A DNA stretch of 63,880 nucleotides. Origin: a virus. The notes under the pieces were generated by a model. That model was given only the letters and a program-made list of their open reading frames with translations. It searched no databases and had not been told where the DNA came from. Of this stretch, positions 17,192 to 26,459 are shown in pieces (within the stretch, counting starts at the first letter, position 1; every line of letters begins with the position of its first letter). The stretch covers positions 1 to 63,880 of IMG/VR virus record IMGVR_UViG_3300044731_001192; one strand, 5' to 3'. The translations under genes and the position numbers were made by a program.

Positions 17192-18451
17192 TTAATACTG
17201 TTTTCCTGAGCTACAGACTTTCCAACTAATTGCTGAGTTAATTTCAGTGTGGTAAACGGCAAAATTAGTATGAATTTCATACTCTTCAATTTTACTTTTT
17301 TCACCTTTCCATGAATTAATCCAGAATTGTTGAGCAGCCCACATTGCACCATAGTGCATAATCTTACCAAAGCGAATTGCACCATATTGAGAAGGAGGTA
17401 CTAATAAAACATACCCTTCAGGCATAAAACGAGTTTTAGCACCTGTACTTCTATCATGGTACATACCATTGTAAGTATAAGTTGGAATCTTAGAACCACC
17501 ATAAATTACAAAACCTTGAAGAGTCAATCCTTCAATTTCTTGTGGATGTGGGTACAAGTCCAACATTACTAATGGTTGGGTACGGTCAAAAGTATTTTGA
17601 GCTTGTTCTTTGTAAGTAGTATTAATATCATTTAAATACCAAGACCAAGCATCATTACCCATTACAATGTAATCAGTACCAGAACGATAAGCAGCAACAT
17701 CTAACATTCTATTAACATGTTTAACTGGACTTACTGCAATAGCAGGAGTCACAGCAGCATTACTATTAGTAGAATCTTTACTATCCCAAGACATACCACC
17801 AGCAACATCGGAAGCAGTATTAGCTTTAATACTTGTTAAGTCAGCTTCAGGAACAAGTTCATTAAAAATAGCTAATTTATTTGCATCTCTAGCAGCTTGA
17901 GTACTAGCAGCACTAAAAGAGTATTTTGTACGCTCCATATCCCATTTAACTTCTTTATGTTGACCTTTTTGGTCAGCTAAAGTAGTACTAAAAGTACCAT
18001 AAACTAGGATATTTGCACGAGATAACTCGTACAAGTTTTCGAACCGTTCATAAGCAAGTGCAAATTGTTGTTGCATATTAGAAGCAACATTTCTAGCAAG
18101 AGTAGCTCTATCTAATGAAACAGTATTAGGTTGTTGAGCTAACATTCTTTGATTGATTTCTTGGTAATTAGGACTTCCAACATGTTCTTTAGAATATGCA
18201 AATGAAAGTTCTTTAGTACCAAAGTTTGGTAATTGTACACGATAAGTATCTGCTTCAGGGTCTACAAATTGACCCATTAAGTTACGTTTATTAAATTCAA
18301 TATCGTAATTTACAGTATCACGCCAAGTTGTATTAATATCGTTGAAAGATTGTTTAAATAATAAAGGACGTTTTTGTACGTTACCTTTAATATATCCTTC
18401 AATATTCTTACCCGCCCCATAAGGGGTTTGAAAAGTAGTTAAATCAGCCAT
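17192..18451 (-). CDS. Major capsid protein
   Basis: A 419-residue protein that follows the protease/scaffold and decoration genes, the place of lambda gpE. It starts at ATG 18451, overlapping the preceding TGA (TGATG) with GGGGAG just upstream. Motifs such as LFKQSFNDINTTWRDTVNYD and the C-terminal GAMWAAQQFWINSW fit a lambda-E/HK97-fold subunit. A terminator follows directly. Confidence 0.82.
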   Translation of the reverse strand: MADLTTFQTPYGAGKNIEGYIKGNVQKRPLLFKQSFNDINTTWRDTVNYDIEFNKRNLMGQFVDPEADTYRVQLPNFGTKELSFAYSKEHVGSPNYQEINQRMLAQQPNTVSLDRATLARNVASNMQQQFALAYERFENLYELSRANILVYGTFSTTLADQKGQHKEVKWDMERTKYSFSAASTQAARDANKLAIFNELVPEADLTSIKANTASDVAGGMSWDSKDSTNSNAAVTPAIAVSPVKHVNRMLDVAAYRSGTDYIVMGNDAWSWYLNDINTTYKEQAQNTFDRTQPLVMLDLYPHPQEIEGLTLQGFVIYGGSKIPTYTYNGMYHDRSTGAKTRFMPEGYVLLVPPSQYGAIRFGKIMHYGAMWAAQQFWINSWKGEKSKIEEYEIHTNFAVYHTEINSAISWKVCSSGKQY

Positions 18452-19218
18452 CAGATTTCTGTCTCCCCAGTAGTCCAAGTACCAATAGCAAACTCAGTGC
18501 CACCAGCAGTATTTTCAATAAATTTTTGTTTAGCTAATTCAGTAACACAACCAGTATTGTAAGCAGTAACTGCTACAGTAGTATTATCTGCTTTAGTGAC
18601 AGTATCGATTGCAGTATCAACTTCCCAAACAATTTCTTCACTCCAGAAATTACCAGAAATATACATAACCGCAGGCACATCAACACTTGTAGCATCTACA
18701 TCAAATAACAATAAACCAGCAGCAGGTCTTTGAGCAGTACCACCAGCAGTAATTGTAATAGGATGTGTTAAACCACCATGCGAACCAGAGACAGCAAAAT
18801 TGCTTACATCAGTTAGATAAGTAGTTGAAATTGCTTCTAAAGTAGCAGTAGTAGCTCCAGCCTGTAAAGTCCAACCAGATAAAGTACCAGAAAAAGTACC
18901 TTTAGTAGTTGTTTTACTAATAAAAGCGGCTACTACTTCAGCAGGAGTCATTGCCGCAGTTGTAGTAAGAGTTAATCCACCAATAATAATAGTGTCAGAA
19001 CTACCAGTAGTACCAGCAAAAACAGTACTAGCTAATTCTGTCATAGTAGCTTTAGCAATCATCTTACCTGATGTATCACTTTCTAACCAAGACATAGCTT
19101 TAATAACTTGACCAGATTTTACAATAATCTGTCTAGTATTTTTACAAGGTTCAGCACCTCTTGAACCGTACTTTGTAGTACGATTTGCAAATGAAACAAA
19201 TCCACCATTACTTGCCAT
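18451..19218 (-). CDS. Capsid decoration protein
   Basis: A 255-residue protein in the lambda gpD position. It starts at ATG 19218 behind GGGAGAAC; the longer frame is less likely. The first 65 residues and the last 80 resemble a decoration fold (SGQVIKAMSWLESDTSGKM). The middle 100 residues are Thr/Ala/Gly rich, suggesting an inserted beta domain on the capsid surface. Confidence 0.65.
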   Translation of the reverse strand: MASNGGFVSFANRTTKYGSRGAEPCKNTRQIIVKSGQVIKAMSWLESDTSGKMIAKATMTELASTVFAGTTGSSDTIIIGGLTLTTTAAMTPAEVVAAFISKTTTKGTFSGTLSGWTLQAGATTATLEAISTTYLTDVSNFAVSGSHGGLTHPITITAGGTAQRPAAGLLLFDVDATSVDVPAVMYISGNFWSEEIVWEVDTAIDTVTKADNTTVAVTAYNTGCVTELAKQKFIENTAGGTEFAIGTWTTGETEI

Positions 19219-19627
19219 GTTGTTCTCCCAAATCACTCATTGCAGAAACTAAATCTAACATAGAAAAAGTACCGTTACCTAAAGTATCTGTTTCAGCACT
19301 TACTTGAGCAGCCGCTAATTTAGATAATTCAGCTTTAAGTTTATCATCGACACTACTCATAGAAGTAGCCGCTGCATTAATAGCAGTATTTTCTCCTCTA
19401 GCTTCAGCAATATCACTAAACAAATCACTAACTTGGTCTAGTGAATACCCTTTAACAATAGCATTAGTAATTGTAACATCACTAACATTAAATGTTTTTC
19501 CAGCTTCCATTACTTTTTGAACTCGAATACGTTCTTCTTTAACAGCTTTACTAACTTCTAAAGTTGTACTTGCTTTTAAAGAATCATGTTGAGCTAATAA
19601 CTCAATATATTTTTCTTCAGTTGACAT
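19208..19627 (-). CDS. Nested scaffold protein (Nu3-like) from an internal start
   Basis: Inside the protease gene, codon 287 is ATG (protein starts MSTEEKYIELLAQHDS) and is preceded by a strong GAGGGG site at ideal spacing. The 139-residue product equals the helical C-terminal part of the protease. Lambda makes its scaffold Nu3 in the same nested way from gene C. The ribosome site is directly visible; separate expression is inferred. Confidence 0.72.
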   Translation of the reverse strand: MSTEEKYIELLAQHDSLKASTTLEVSKAVKEERIRVQKVMEAGKTFNVSDVTITNAIVKGYSLDQVSDLFSDIAEARGENTAINAAATSMSSVDDKLKAELSKLAAAQVSAETDTLGNGTFSMLDLVSAMSDLGEQHGK

Positions 19628-20485
19628 TAATATCCCCTCGTTGTTGGTATTATTTACTACAGTATTAGACGTACTAACTAATTCTAACATAACATCAGCA
19701 ATAGATGTTACTATTTTATCTACTAAACCTACTTTAACACCCTCTTCAGCACTTATAGTTTTTCCAGCTAACTTAACTATAGTTTCTAATGACAGATTTG
19801 GTCTATATTCAAGTACAGTATTGTTAAATTTATTGTCAACAGTTATTAACTTAGCTAGTAATTCGTCTTTAACTGCTGTACTTAATGTTTCATGCGGATT
19901 ATAAGAAGCTTTACTTTCTTTACTTCTTAGTATTGTGTAAGAAACACCTTCTTTTTTATCTGCCTCGGTAACATCTACTAAAGACATCACTGCACCGATA
20001 CTAGCTACATCTGCAATATCTACTGCAAATATTTTAGAACAACTTGATGCAATTAAATAGGCTGCACTACAAGCTTGACTATCAGTAAAAGCTACTGTAG
20101 TAATGTCCATTTTTTCTAATGAACGGATTAAAGAAGATAAGCCAAAAACACCACTAACTTCGCCACCGCAACTAGCAATATCAAATAAAATAGTAGTGTA
20201 ATTTTGTTTAATACACTCATGTATTTGATTTGTAATGGATTCATAAGAAGTTAAGCCACTAGCTCCTGCTCCATTTTTATTAACTAAAGAACCATGTACT
20301 TTAATAAGTGCAATTTTATCAACAGAATCGAAAGAACTACTTGTTACTTTACTTTTCTCAGTAGAGTCTATAGTCTCCTCTGCGAGCATTTTTAGAGAAA
20401 TGCGGTCTGTTAGAATTTCTAATTTATCTGACGTTATTAATAAAGGTGTATTAATAAGTCTACTTAGTATGTTTGGATATAGCAT
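19208..20485 (-). CDS. Head maturation protease (S49/gpC-like) fused to scaffold
   Basis: A 425-residue protein. Residues about 55-260 form a ClpP/SppA-type S49 protease with the GGEVSG turn, nucleophile Ser140 in DSQACSAAYLIAS and a likely general-base Lys192 in KESKASYNPHE. Residues about 290-425 are helical and Ala/Glu/Lys rich, like lambda Nu3 scaffold. It should cut scaffold and portal-associated proteins during head maturation. AAGGATTTT lies before the start. Confidence 0.88.
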   Translation of the reverse strand: MLYPNILSRLINTPLLITSDKLEILTDRISLKMLAEETIDSTEKSKVTSSSFDSVDKIALIKVHGSLVNKNGAGASGLTSYESITNQIHECIKQNYTTILFDIASCGGEVSGVFGLSSLIRSLEKMDITTVAFTDSQACSAAYLIASSCSKIFAVDIADVASIGAVMSLVDVTEADKKEGVSYTILRSKESKASYNPHETLSTAVKDELLAKLITVDNKFNNTVLEYRPNLSLETIVKLAGKTISAEEGVKVGLVDKIVTSIADVMLELVSTSNTVVNNTNNEGILMSTEEKYIELLAQHDSLKASTTLEVSKAVKEERIRVQKVMEAGKTFNVSDVTITNAIVKGYSLDQVSDLFSDIAEARGENTAINAAATSMSSVDDKLKAELSKLAAAQVSAETDTLGNGTFSMLDLVSAMSDLGEQHGK

Positions 20486-20556
20486 ATTAAAAATCCTTAT
20501 TTTTTGTATCGTATATGTTAATACTATTTAGATAGTGAAAGCAACTATTTACCTAA

Positions 20557-22068
20557 TTAAGAACCTGTCGTGTTACTTTTCGGTTTAATGTTCCCACTGT
20601 TATTGTCAGTCAAGTTTGTTCGTTTATTTCTTGCCGATTTAACTTCTTTTTGATTAGTTGCTGTACCTTGTTTTGGTATTAACAAATCTTCTAACCCAAG
20701 TTCTTTTAATTTAAGTCTATCAGCAGCAATTTCTTCAAGACTACTTCCACGAGCAATTAATATTTTACTTAAAGTTTCTAAACCAGTTTGAAATTCTAAA
20801 GCATCTGTTTGAGCGTCTTTTAGTGGGTCTACACCATAACGAATAGGGTACTGATAAGAAGCAATTGCGTCACTAACATCAAAGTCAATACTAGCTAACA
20901 TTTTAAAGTGTTTTGCTATCGGGGATAAACCATCTGGAATATTAACTGTTTGGTAGATAAATTCTACTCTTTCTCGTAAGTTTATTAATATGCCTCTTAA
21001 ACTACTAAAGTCCATTCCACTTGTATCACCACTTAGTTGGTAATAAGGTAAATTAAGTGCTGAACTAATTTTTTGATATTCTTCTCTTAATAAAGCTACC
21101 AAATTTGAACCAATATCTCTGGATTGTACTAAATTAAACTTACCTTTAGTGTATTGAACACCACCACCAGTAGCAGCAAAATGCAATTGTTTCTCAACAT
21201 CATTTGTATAACGTCTTCCTCGCATTTGAACAACACCAGTTGGGTCACTTGTAAGGTCATTTTGTTCTTCGACAATCCAAGTAATTGCACTAGCACTATT
21301 TTGAGCAGCTACAGTTGCAGAACATAAGTCTTCTATTTCATACAAAGAGAGTAAACAACAGGCTAAAGTAGGAATTCCTCTCCATTGATTACTTCTACGT
21401 CTTTCAAATATGTGAATAACTTCATTAGCACTAACAGGTATTCTTACTTGTGGATTAGTTGGACTGCCTACTCCATAGTACCTATCTTTGAAAAAGTGAT
21501 AAATCTCAGGTCTAGTTGAAGTTAATTTATCAAAAGTAATGCCATAACGTGTTCGTCCATAGGGAGAATTTTCATCATAGTTCCAACCAGTGTAACTTAT
21601 ATCTAAATATTCACTTTCAATTGGTTGTATTTTTAATTTAACCCTATTTGTGTTATTTTTCTTAACTATAAGTAGACGAGCAAGTGCTTCTCCACTCTGA
21701 AACCTATCACAATTCCAAGTAGCTTGTAAAGAATTAAAGTCGCCTTTATTATCTAAGCATGGATTTTGAGTAAATTCATCCCAAAGTTCTTGCATTAATT
21801 TATGTGTATGCCCGTCTTTAGTTTTCCAATTAACTTTTAAAGCACCGAGAGAAGTCACAAACTTGTCCATTGCAGAACTAGCTATTGGATTGTTCCTAAT
21901 AGTGTGGCGTATTCTACTTTGCATAAATAGGTATTCACCTACTGCAAGCATATCAGCATCACCTACAATAGCTTCTCTATGTGCATCTTTATAAGCAGTA
22001 CTAGCCGCTGAGTACGCATTTTGTCTTAGTAAAAAACTATATGGATTTTCTTCAACTGTTGTTGTCAT
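20557..22068 (-). CDS. Portal protein (lambda gpB type)
   Basis: A protein of about 503 residues. The order gpW - portal - protease and motifs such as RIRHTIRNNPIASSAMDKFV, DRFQSGEALARLL and EVIHIFERRRSNQWRGIP mark the lambda-type portal family that forms the dodecameric DNA channel. I use ATG 22068; a TTG at 22080 is also in frame and neither has a good ribosome site. Confidence 0.88.
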   Translation of the reverse strand: MTTTVEENPYSFLLRQNAYSAASTAYKDAHREAIVGDADMLAVGEYLFMQSRIRHTIRNNPIASSAMDKFVTSLGALKVNWKTKDGHTHKLMQELWDEFTQNPCLDNKGDFNSLQATWNCDRFQSGEALARLLIVKKNNTNRVKLKIQPIESEYLDISYTGWNYDENSPYGRTRYGITFDKLTSTRPEIYHFFKDRYYGVGSPTNPQVRIPVSANEVIHIFERRRSNQWRGIPTLACCLLSLYEIEDLCSATVAAQNSASAITWIVEEQNDLTSDPTGVVQMRGRRYTNDVEKQLHFAATGGGVQYTKGKFNLVQSRDIGSNLVALLREEYQKISSALNLPYYQLSGDTSGMDFSSLRGILINLRERVEFIYQTVNIPDGLSPIAKHFKMLASIDFDVSDAIASYQYPIRYGVDPLKDAQTDALEFQTGLETLSKILIARGSSLEEIAADRLKLKELGLEDLLIPKQGTATNQKEVKSARNKRTNLTDNNSGNIKPKSNTTGS

Positions 22069-22082
22069 GTTTTTACTCAATA

Positions 22083-22355
22083 TTAAAGGTGTCTTTTTAC
22101 TATTAACGGTATGTAAGAGTCTTTTCTAAATACTCTAGTAGAAACTTCTTGAATACTAGCAATATAATCTTGCAATCTTCTTCGTTCTGATAGTAATGTT
22201 TTAAGTAAATCTTGTGGGTCAGTAAATTTATACGCTCTATGAAATTCGTTAGTACCTACTGTGACTAGGTTAAGTCTTTTTCCAGAATATATTGAACTAA
22301 TTGCTGAATTAATAGTAAGTAATTCTGCTTCTGCTTGTTCTAATGTCAGTGCCAC
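22083..22355 (-). CDS. Head-tail joining protein gpW-like
   Basis: A 90-residue protein (MALTLEQAEAELLTINSA, then FTDPQDLLKTLLSERRRLQ) with the two-helix plus hairpin pattern and length of lambda gpW, located between terminase and portal as in lambda. It binds the portal after packaging. Its start overlaps the previous stop. Confidence 0.78.
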   Translation of the reverse strand: MALTLEQAEAELLTINSAISSIYSGKRLNLVTVGTNEFHRAYKFTDPQDLLKTLLSERRRLQDYIASIQEVSTRVFRKDSYIPLIVKRHL

Positions 22356-22789
22356 TACAATTCCCCTATATAGTTAAAGATGTTTCTTTCGACCGCTCTC
22401 CTTCTAGCGACCTTAACACTAACTACTCTACCATTTTTATTAAAAATAAGAAAACCATAGCTTGCTGATTTAAAATCGCCTGCCTGTAGGTTAGCTAATA
22501 AGTTACTGTTTTTAAAGGCTTGTAAACCTATGTCAAATATTAGTAATATTAAGGCAGTTATTTGATTAGGATTTAATCGTACTTTTACTACTTTAAATAA
22601 ATTAGTTTGTATTGTTGTTAATGTTTGCTCTAATATGGTATCAGCAACCTGTTCCGTCATTGTCAAACCATTAAATACATTTAAAGTGTGGTTGTAGCCT
22701 ATGACCCAAACATCATTTATTTTTGTAGCAGTTAATAGTAACTCGTATTGGTCTTTAACTATCTCAATAGCTTTTGTTATCGCTGACAT
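22355..22789 (-). CDS. GH24 lysozyme-like protein, possibly inactive
   Basis: A 144-residue protein beginning MSAITKAIEI behind GGAAAAA. VWVIGYNHT, LNPNQITALILLIFDIGLQAFKNSNLL and VARRRAVERNIFNYI match T4/P22-type lysozymes in order. In a by-eye alignment to typical GH24 enzymes the catalytic Glu position holds Tyr, with a Glu one residue later. It may be a degenerate lysozyme with a structural role, or an enzyme with a shifted acid. It sits inside the packaging module, not beside the lysis genes. Confidence 0.6.
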   Translation of the reverse strand: MSAITKAIEIVKDQYELLLTATKINDVWVIGYNHTLNVFNGLTMTEQVADTILEQTLTTIQTNLFKVVKVRLNPNQITALILLIFDIGLQAFKNSNLLANLQAGDFKSASYGFLIFNKNGRVVSVKVARRRAVERNIFNYIGEL

Positions 22790-22940
22790 TTGTATTTTTC
22801 CGTAATTTCTGAAGGCACTTAGAACAAATAAACTCATTCTCTATTATACTACCAACATGATTACAGGTACTACTATTTTTTAGTAAAGAATACAAATTTA
22901 TTGGTGTTAATTTTAACATACTCCAAGTTAAGTTACTCAT
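22764..22940 (-). CDS. Small zinc-binding-like protein
   Basis: A 58-residue protein. ATG 22940 lies inside the last codons of the terminase gene (GAAAATGAGTAA). It holds a C-x-H...C-x2-C set (TCNHVG ... ICSKCLQKLRKN) that could bind one zinc. It also overlaps the start of the lysozyme-like gene, which argues for coupled translation. Function unknown. Confidence 0.5.
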   Translation of the reverse strand: MSNLTWSMLKLTPINLYSLLKNSSTCNHVGSIIENEFICSKCLQKLRKNTNVSDNKSY

Positions 22941-24915
22941 TTTCATCTTCCAGTAACCAAGTTTCTAGTTCTTTCCATCTGGTGTCAGTATATTCACGTA
23001 TTCTTAAATAATAAGCAGAGTGAAATGCGTTTTTACAACCATCCATTGCTTCTTTTCTCTTACCACTAATTAATAAGTATCTTTCTTTAGTAGTATTGCT
23101 TGTTACATCTATTATTTTTCTACACGAAGTCATCTGTTCTTCAAAATCCCCATAACTTTGTTCATTAAAGTAGAAGACATCGCTATGCACATCTTTAGAA
23201 GTATTTAGCATAATTCTTCTAAGTACTTCATCATGACATCTATGTGCTCCAATGAAATATACTTTAACTCCTAATGTTTCTGCCATTGTTCTTCTATCTT
23301 GATGTACAGAAGTTATTTCAAATTCTCTAGGTTCTGCGTATATATCATCTGAAGAATATTTAAGTTCTCTAGTACCTTTAGTTGCTAGTACTGTTTTATT
23401 ATAATCAAGTTCCATCATACGTACCCAACGGTACACTAATTCAACAGTACCGCCATCTCCAGAATCTATACTTGTAGAATCTATTGGTACTCTTTTACCT
23501 GTAACATGTGGATAACCATTTAATACAATGTCAGTTAATCTATTCCAAACTGAATCTTCCCAATTAAATACATTACCAAATATTTCTTTCCATTCTACTA
23601 ACCAACAACAGTTATTTCTACCCCAAGCTAATACAACATAAGCAAATCTATTATGTTGTACGTCAATTCCCATTGTTAATACTAATCCTTCCATTGGAAC
23701 AATGCCTTCAGGATAGTTAGTTCTAAGTTGTTTCATGTCAGCAGCTTCAATAGCACTAAATCCACTAGCATAAGTATCACCTTTTCTATTGTTTACGTAA
23801 CTTTTCATAGGTGCTTCGTTACCTTTAGCTAATTCTATTTTAGCAAGTATTTCTGCCTTAGCTATTTCAGTATAATTACTACCATCTTTGAACGGACTCA
23901 TTAATTCGCTAAAATCAAAACCAAAAGTGTCAGTAATATTTGCATTTCTTGGATGCCAACCTTTACTAAACTTACCTGTGTGAGTTGTAAAACCGTATTT
24001 TTTACCACTAATTATATTTAAGGTTTTTTGCTCAAAACTCCATTCAACTGAACAAAAAGGGCAAGAAAAATAAGCACTTTCAGGGTTGTGAATACCATAA
24101 ATGTCATCTATTTTTCTATCTTGGTATTCGTCATAATGTAAATTGACAAAAGCATCACTATTCATACTAACTAATTCGTTGCAATTATGACAACAAGCTT
24201 TAAAAACCATCCAATTACTACTTTTCATAGCTTTTTCTACTCTACTAAAGTCTTTATGAGTAGGAGTACCTCCGAATATGAATTTTCTAATAGTTAATGG
24301 TACTGTTTTTTGCCTTTCTTTTAAGTTAATAAAACTGTCACCTTGTCCATGAATGTCATCTCTAGCATCATCAGGTTCTTCAATCTCAACATAAGGAATA
24401 TTGTCACTTTTTTGGTTACTAATAGAACCTAATGTGACTAAACGTAATGAACCATTAGGAAAAGTATACTGAAACATACTTTCTTTATTCTTAGCTACAC
24501 CTAAGTTAATAACATTTCTGAGTATTCCAACATTGTTAATAAATTCTTTCCATTTTCCTGAAGCAAAAGTACGTGCGGCAGCTTGAGTAGGAAAAGCAAG
24601 TAACATGTTTTTACCATTTACATGTATTGTTTTTCCTCTGTAGTTATTTATAACTTCCGTCCAACCAATCCTCGCACTTTTCTTAGCTACAATTGTTGGT
24701 ATAAAAGGGTCGTCTAAACAATCATAAACAAATTCCATGTATGGTGTAATGTCTGGGTCAAAGCTACCAATACCAACACTACTTTCAATACTTGTTATAA
24801 TTCGGTACTTTTTTGCCCACTCTATTGTACTAATCCTAATCGCAGGCTTAAATACTCCTAATAATTCACCAAAAAACTTTCTTTCGGCTATATTCTCTAA
24901 AGTTCTATTTAACAT
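22933..24915 (-). CDS. terL: Terminase large subunit (GpA/lambda type)
   Basis: A 660-residue packaging motor of the GpA family. The ATPase half has VAKKSARIGWTEVINNY as the variant Walker A region and VEIEEPDDARDD as the Walker B/coupling region. A zinc finger lies in the middle (CHNC ... CPFC). The nuclease half opens with LTMGIDVQHNRFAYVVLAWG, where the Asp is catalytic. The N-terminal segment, at 24639-24860, has a shortened copy at 37721-37870. Confidence 0.93.
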   Translation of the reverse strand: MLNRTLENIAERKFFGELLGVFKPAIRISTIEWAKKYRIITSIESSVGIGSFDPDITPYMEFVYDCLDDPFIPTIVAKKSARIGWTEVINNYRGKTIHVNGKNMLLAFPTQAAARTFASGKWKEFINNVGILRNVINLGVAKNKESMFQYTFPNGSLRLVTLGSISNQKSDNIPYVEIEEPDDARDDIHGQGDSFINLKERQKTVPLTIRKFIFGGTPTHKDFSRVEKAMKSSNWMVFKACCHNCNELVSMNSDAFVNLHYDEYQDRKIDDIYGIHNPESAYFSCPFCSVEWSFEQKTLNIISGKKYGFTTHTGKFSKGWHPRNANITDTFGFDFSELMSPFKDGSNYTEIAKAEILAKIELAKGNEAPMKSYVNNRKGDTYASGFSAIEAADMKQLRTNYPEGIVPMEGLVLTMGIDVQHNRFAYVVLAWGRNNCCWLVEWKEIFGNVFNWEDSVWNRLTDIVLNGYPHVTGKRVPIDSTSIDSGDGGTVELVYRWVRMMELDYNKTVLATKGTRELKYSSDDIYAEPREFEITSVHQDRRTMAETLGVKVYFIGAHRCHDEVLRRIMLNTSKDVHSDVFYFNEQSYGDFEEQMTSCRKIIDVTSNTTKERYLLISGKRKEAMDGCKNAFHSAYYLRIREYTDTRWKELETWLLEDENE

Positions 24916-25528
24916 TATCGTAATTCTCTAATATTTCGGTCAAATCTACTCGCTTATTGAGCATTTCTTTAACAAAGTTTTCACTATCTTGTTCACAATT
25001 CTCTAGTATACGTTCAGCAGCAGTATATAAACTACTAAAACATTTATCTACTATTGGTTGTAATGCGGGGTCGCTTTCACCAGCACTTCTTAGTATGTTT
25101 GCAATGTTATTAAATACAGGCTCACATAATAGTAAAAGTTCAGTCTTATCCAGTACAGCACTACGTTCTTTTAAGTTAATAATATGTATCTGTTCTTCTC
25201 TAGCTCTATCTAGTTTAATTTTCTGTATGATTGCTGCTTCTTGTATTTTAGGAAGTCCACTTTCAGTATCACTTAATCTGCTTTTTTTACTTGATTTTGT
25301 TTCATCTTGTTTAAGTTGTACTTTTGCTAATGCTACTTCGTGCTGTTCTCTGTAATGTTTAAATGCTTTTACTAAGAACTCTCCAACAGTCCCTCTAATT
25401 GGAATTATTCCCTTTAATTTTAAATTATTCCATGTATTGGCATTAATATCTAGTACTTCTTGTAATCTGGATTCTATACAAGGTTGTTGTAAACTTTGTA
25501 TAAACAAATCATCTTCTTTTTTTATCAT
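24905..25528 (-). CDS. terS: Terminase small subunit (Nu1-like)
   Basis: A protein of about 207 residues overlapping the large terminase start by 11 bases. The N-terminal part has a helix-turn-helix-like stretch (RLQEVLDINANTWNNLKLKG, then TVGEFLVKAFKHY), followed by a charged helix (REEQIHIINLKERSAVLDK) typical of Nu1/DUF1441-like small subunits. It should recognise the packaging site. I use ATG 25528; a TTG lies 12 bases upstream. Confidence 0.78.
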   Translation of the reverse strand: MIKKEDDLFIQSLQQPCIESRLQEVLDINANTWNNLKLKGIIPIRGTVGEFLVKAFKHYREQHEVALAKVQLKQDETKSSKKSRLSDTESGLPKIQEAAIIQKIKLDRAREEQIHIINLKERSAVLDKTELLLLCEPVFNNIANILRSAGESDPALQPIVDKCFSSLYTAAERILENCEQDSENFVKEMLNKRVDLTEILENYDNVK

Positions 25529-25574
25529 TTTACTTACCAATTAGTTAAAATTTAATTAAAAATTTAGTTATAAA

Positions 25575-25602
25575 TTGAGTTATACTTATAACATGCTATA
25601 CT
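25575..25602 (+). promoter_or_regulatory. Divergent-region promoter with internal palindrome
   Basis: TTGAGT at 25575-25580, a 16-base spacer and TATACT at 25597-25602 would drive the (+) tail-tip operon. The spacer holds a perfect inverted repeat, GTTATA CT TATAAC (25579-25592), a plausible operator placed where a bound repressor or activator would act. The terminase genes start in the other direction 50 bases away. Confidence 0.5.
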
Positions 25603-25636
25603 TTTGTATCTTAATCGTACAGCAAACAGGTGACTT

Positions 25637-25924
25637 ATGCCAGAGTTATTAGAACGTATAGTAAAATTAGAAACGCAACAACTTATGTTTACAAAGAGTA
25701 TTGATGATTTGAAGAGCTACTTAGTACAAGAGATTAGCGAAACAAATGAACATACTGATGCTTTATTCAAAGAACTTCAAGTAACATTGCATGACATAAA
25801 GACTTCTATTGATAAAGTAGAAGAACAAACAGCTAAGTGGAAGAATATATTTTGGGGTGTGGTAATAACTGTAAGTTTCTTTATTGGACTTTACCAAGAA
25901 GTTAGTAAATATTTTATTAAATAA
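25637..25924 (+). CDS. XhlA-like coiled-coil membrane protein
   Basis: A 95-residue protein. Residues 1-65 form a long amphipathic coiled coil (MPELLERIVKLETQQLMF). One transmembrane helix follows (NIFWGVVITVSFFIGLYQ) with a short basic tail. This is the layout of the haemolysin XhlA group seen in phage lysis modules, but here it leads the tail-tip operon. A second holin-like or membrane-anchoring role is possible. Confidence 0.6.
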   Translation: MPELLERIVKLETQQLMFTKSIDDLKSYLVQEISETNEHTDALFKELQVTLHDIKTSIDKVEEQTAKWKNIFWGVVITVSFFIGLYQEVSKYFIK

Positions 25925-25928
25925 TTGT

Positions 25929-26459
25929 ATGACAAATTTAACTACGCCAAAAGAGTTACTAGAAGACCTTGAGTTACCAAATGCTATAAGGCTTTTTGAC
26001 GTAAAGTTTAATGATGTTTTTTATCATTTTACTGATACTATTCGTCCTACCGACATCTTTTGGAACTCTAATAAGTATTTACCATTTCCATGCGCTATTA
26101 CCAATACTGGGTATACTGTTGATAACTTGAGTGAAACACCTAAGTTAGTATTAGCTAATATTGGTAATGCGTATTCTAATATTTTTGCCTCTATACCTAA
26201 CCTAAAAGGGGCTGAAATAACCTATATACTTACGTTTGAAACCTACATTAACAATACTTCATTAAATAATAACAATCTTTTCATTGAGAAAAAACATTAC
26301 AAATTTTCTCGTCTACTTAGTAAAAACAATAAGCAAATTGTCTATGAACTTGATACTTTACTTAATTGGCGAAATAAGAAACTTCCTAGTAGACAAATAC
26401 TTAGAGAAGGTAAATTAAATATGCGTTTTGAAGGTGCAGGATTAAGGAAACAAAAATGA
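25929..26459 (+). CDS. Minor tail protein, gpL-like
   Basis: A 176-residue protein starting MTNLTTPKELLEDLE. The stretch YLPFPCAITNTGYTVDNLSETPKLVLAN matches the start of lambda gpL-type tail-tip proteins, and gpK, gpI and gpJ follow in order. gpL usually carries an Fe-S cluster near its C-terminus; I see no Cys set there. It ends with an ATGA overlap onto the gpK-like gene. Only a weak ribosome site precedes it. Confidence 0.65.
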   Translation: MTNLTTPKELLEDLELPNAIRLFDVKFNDVFYHFTDTIRPTDIFWNSNKYLPFPCAITNTGYTVDNLSETPKLVLANIGNAYSNIFASIPNLKGAEITYILTFETYINNTSLNNNNLFIEKKHYKFSRLLSKNNKQIVYELDTLLNWRNKKLPSRQILREGKLNMRFEGAGLRKQK

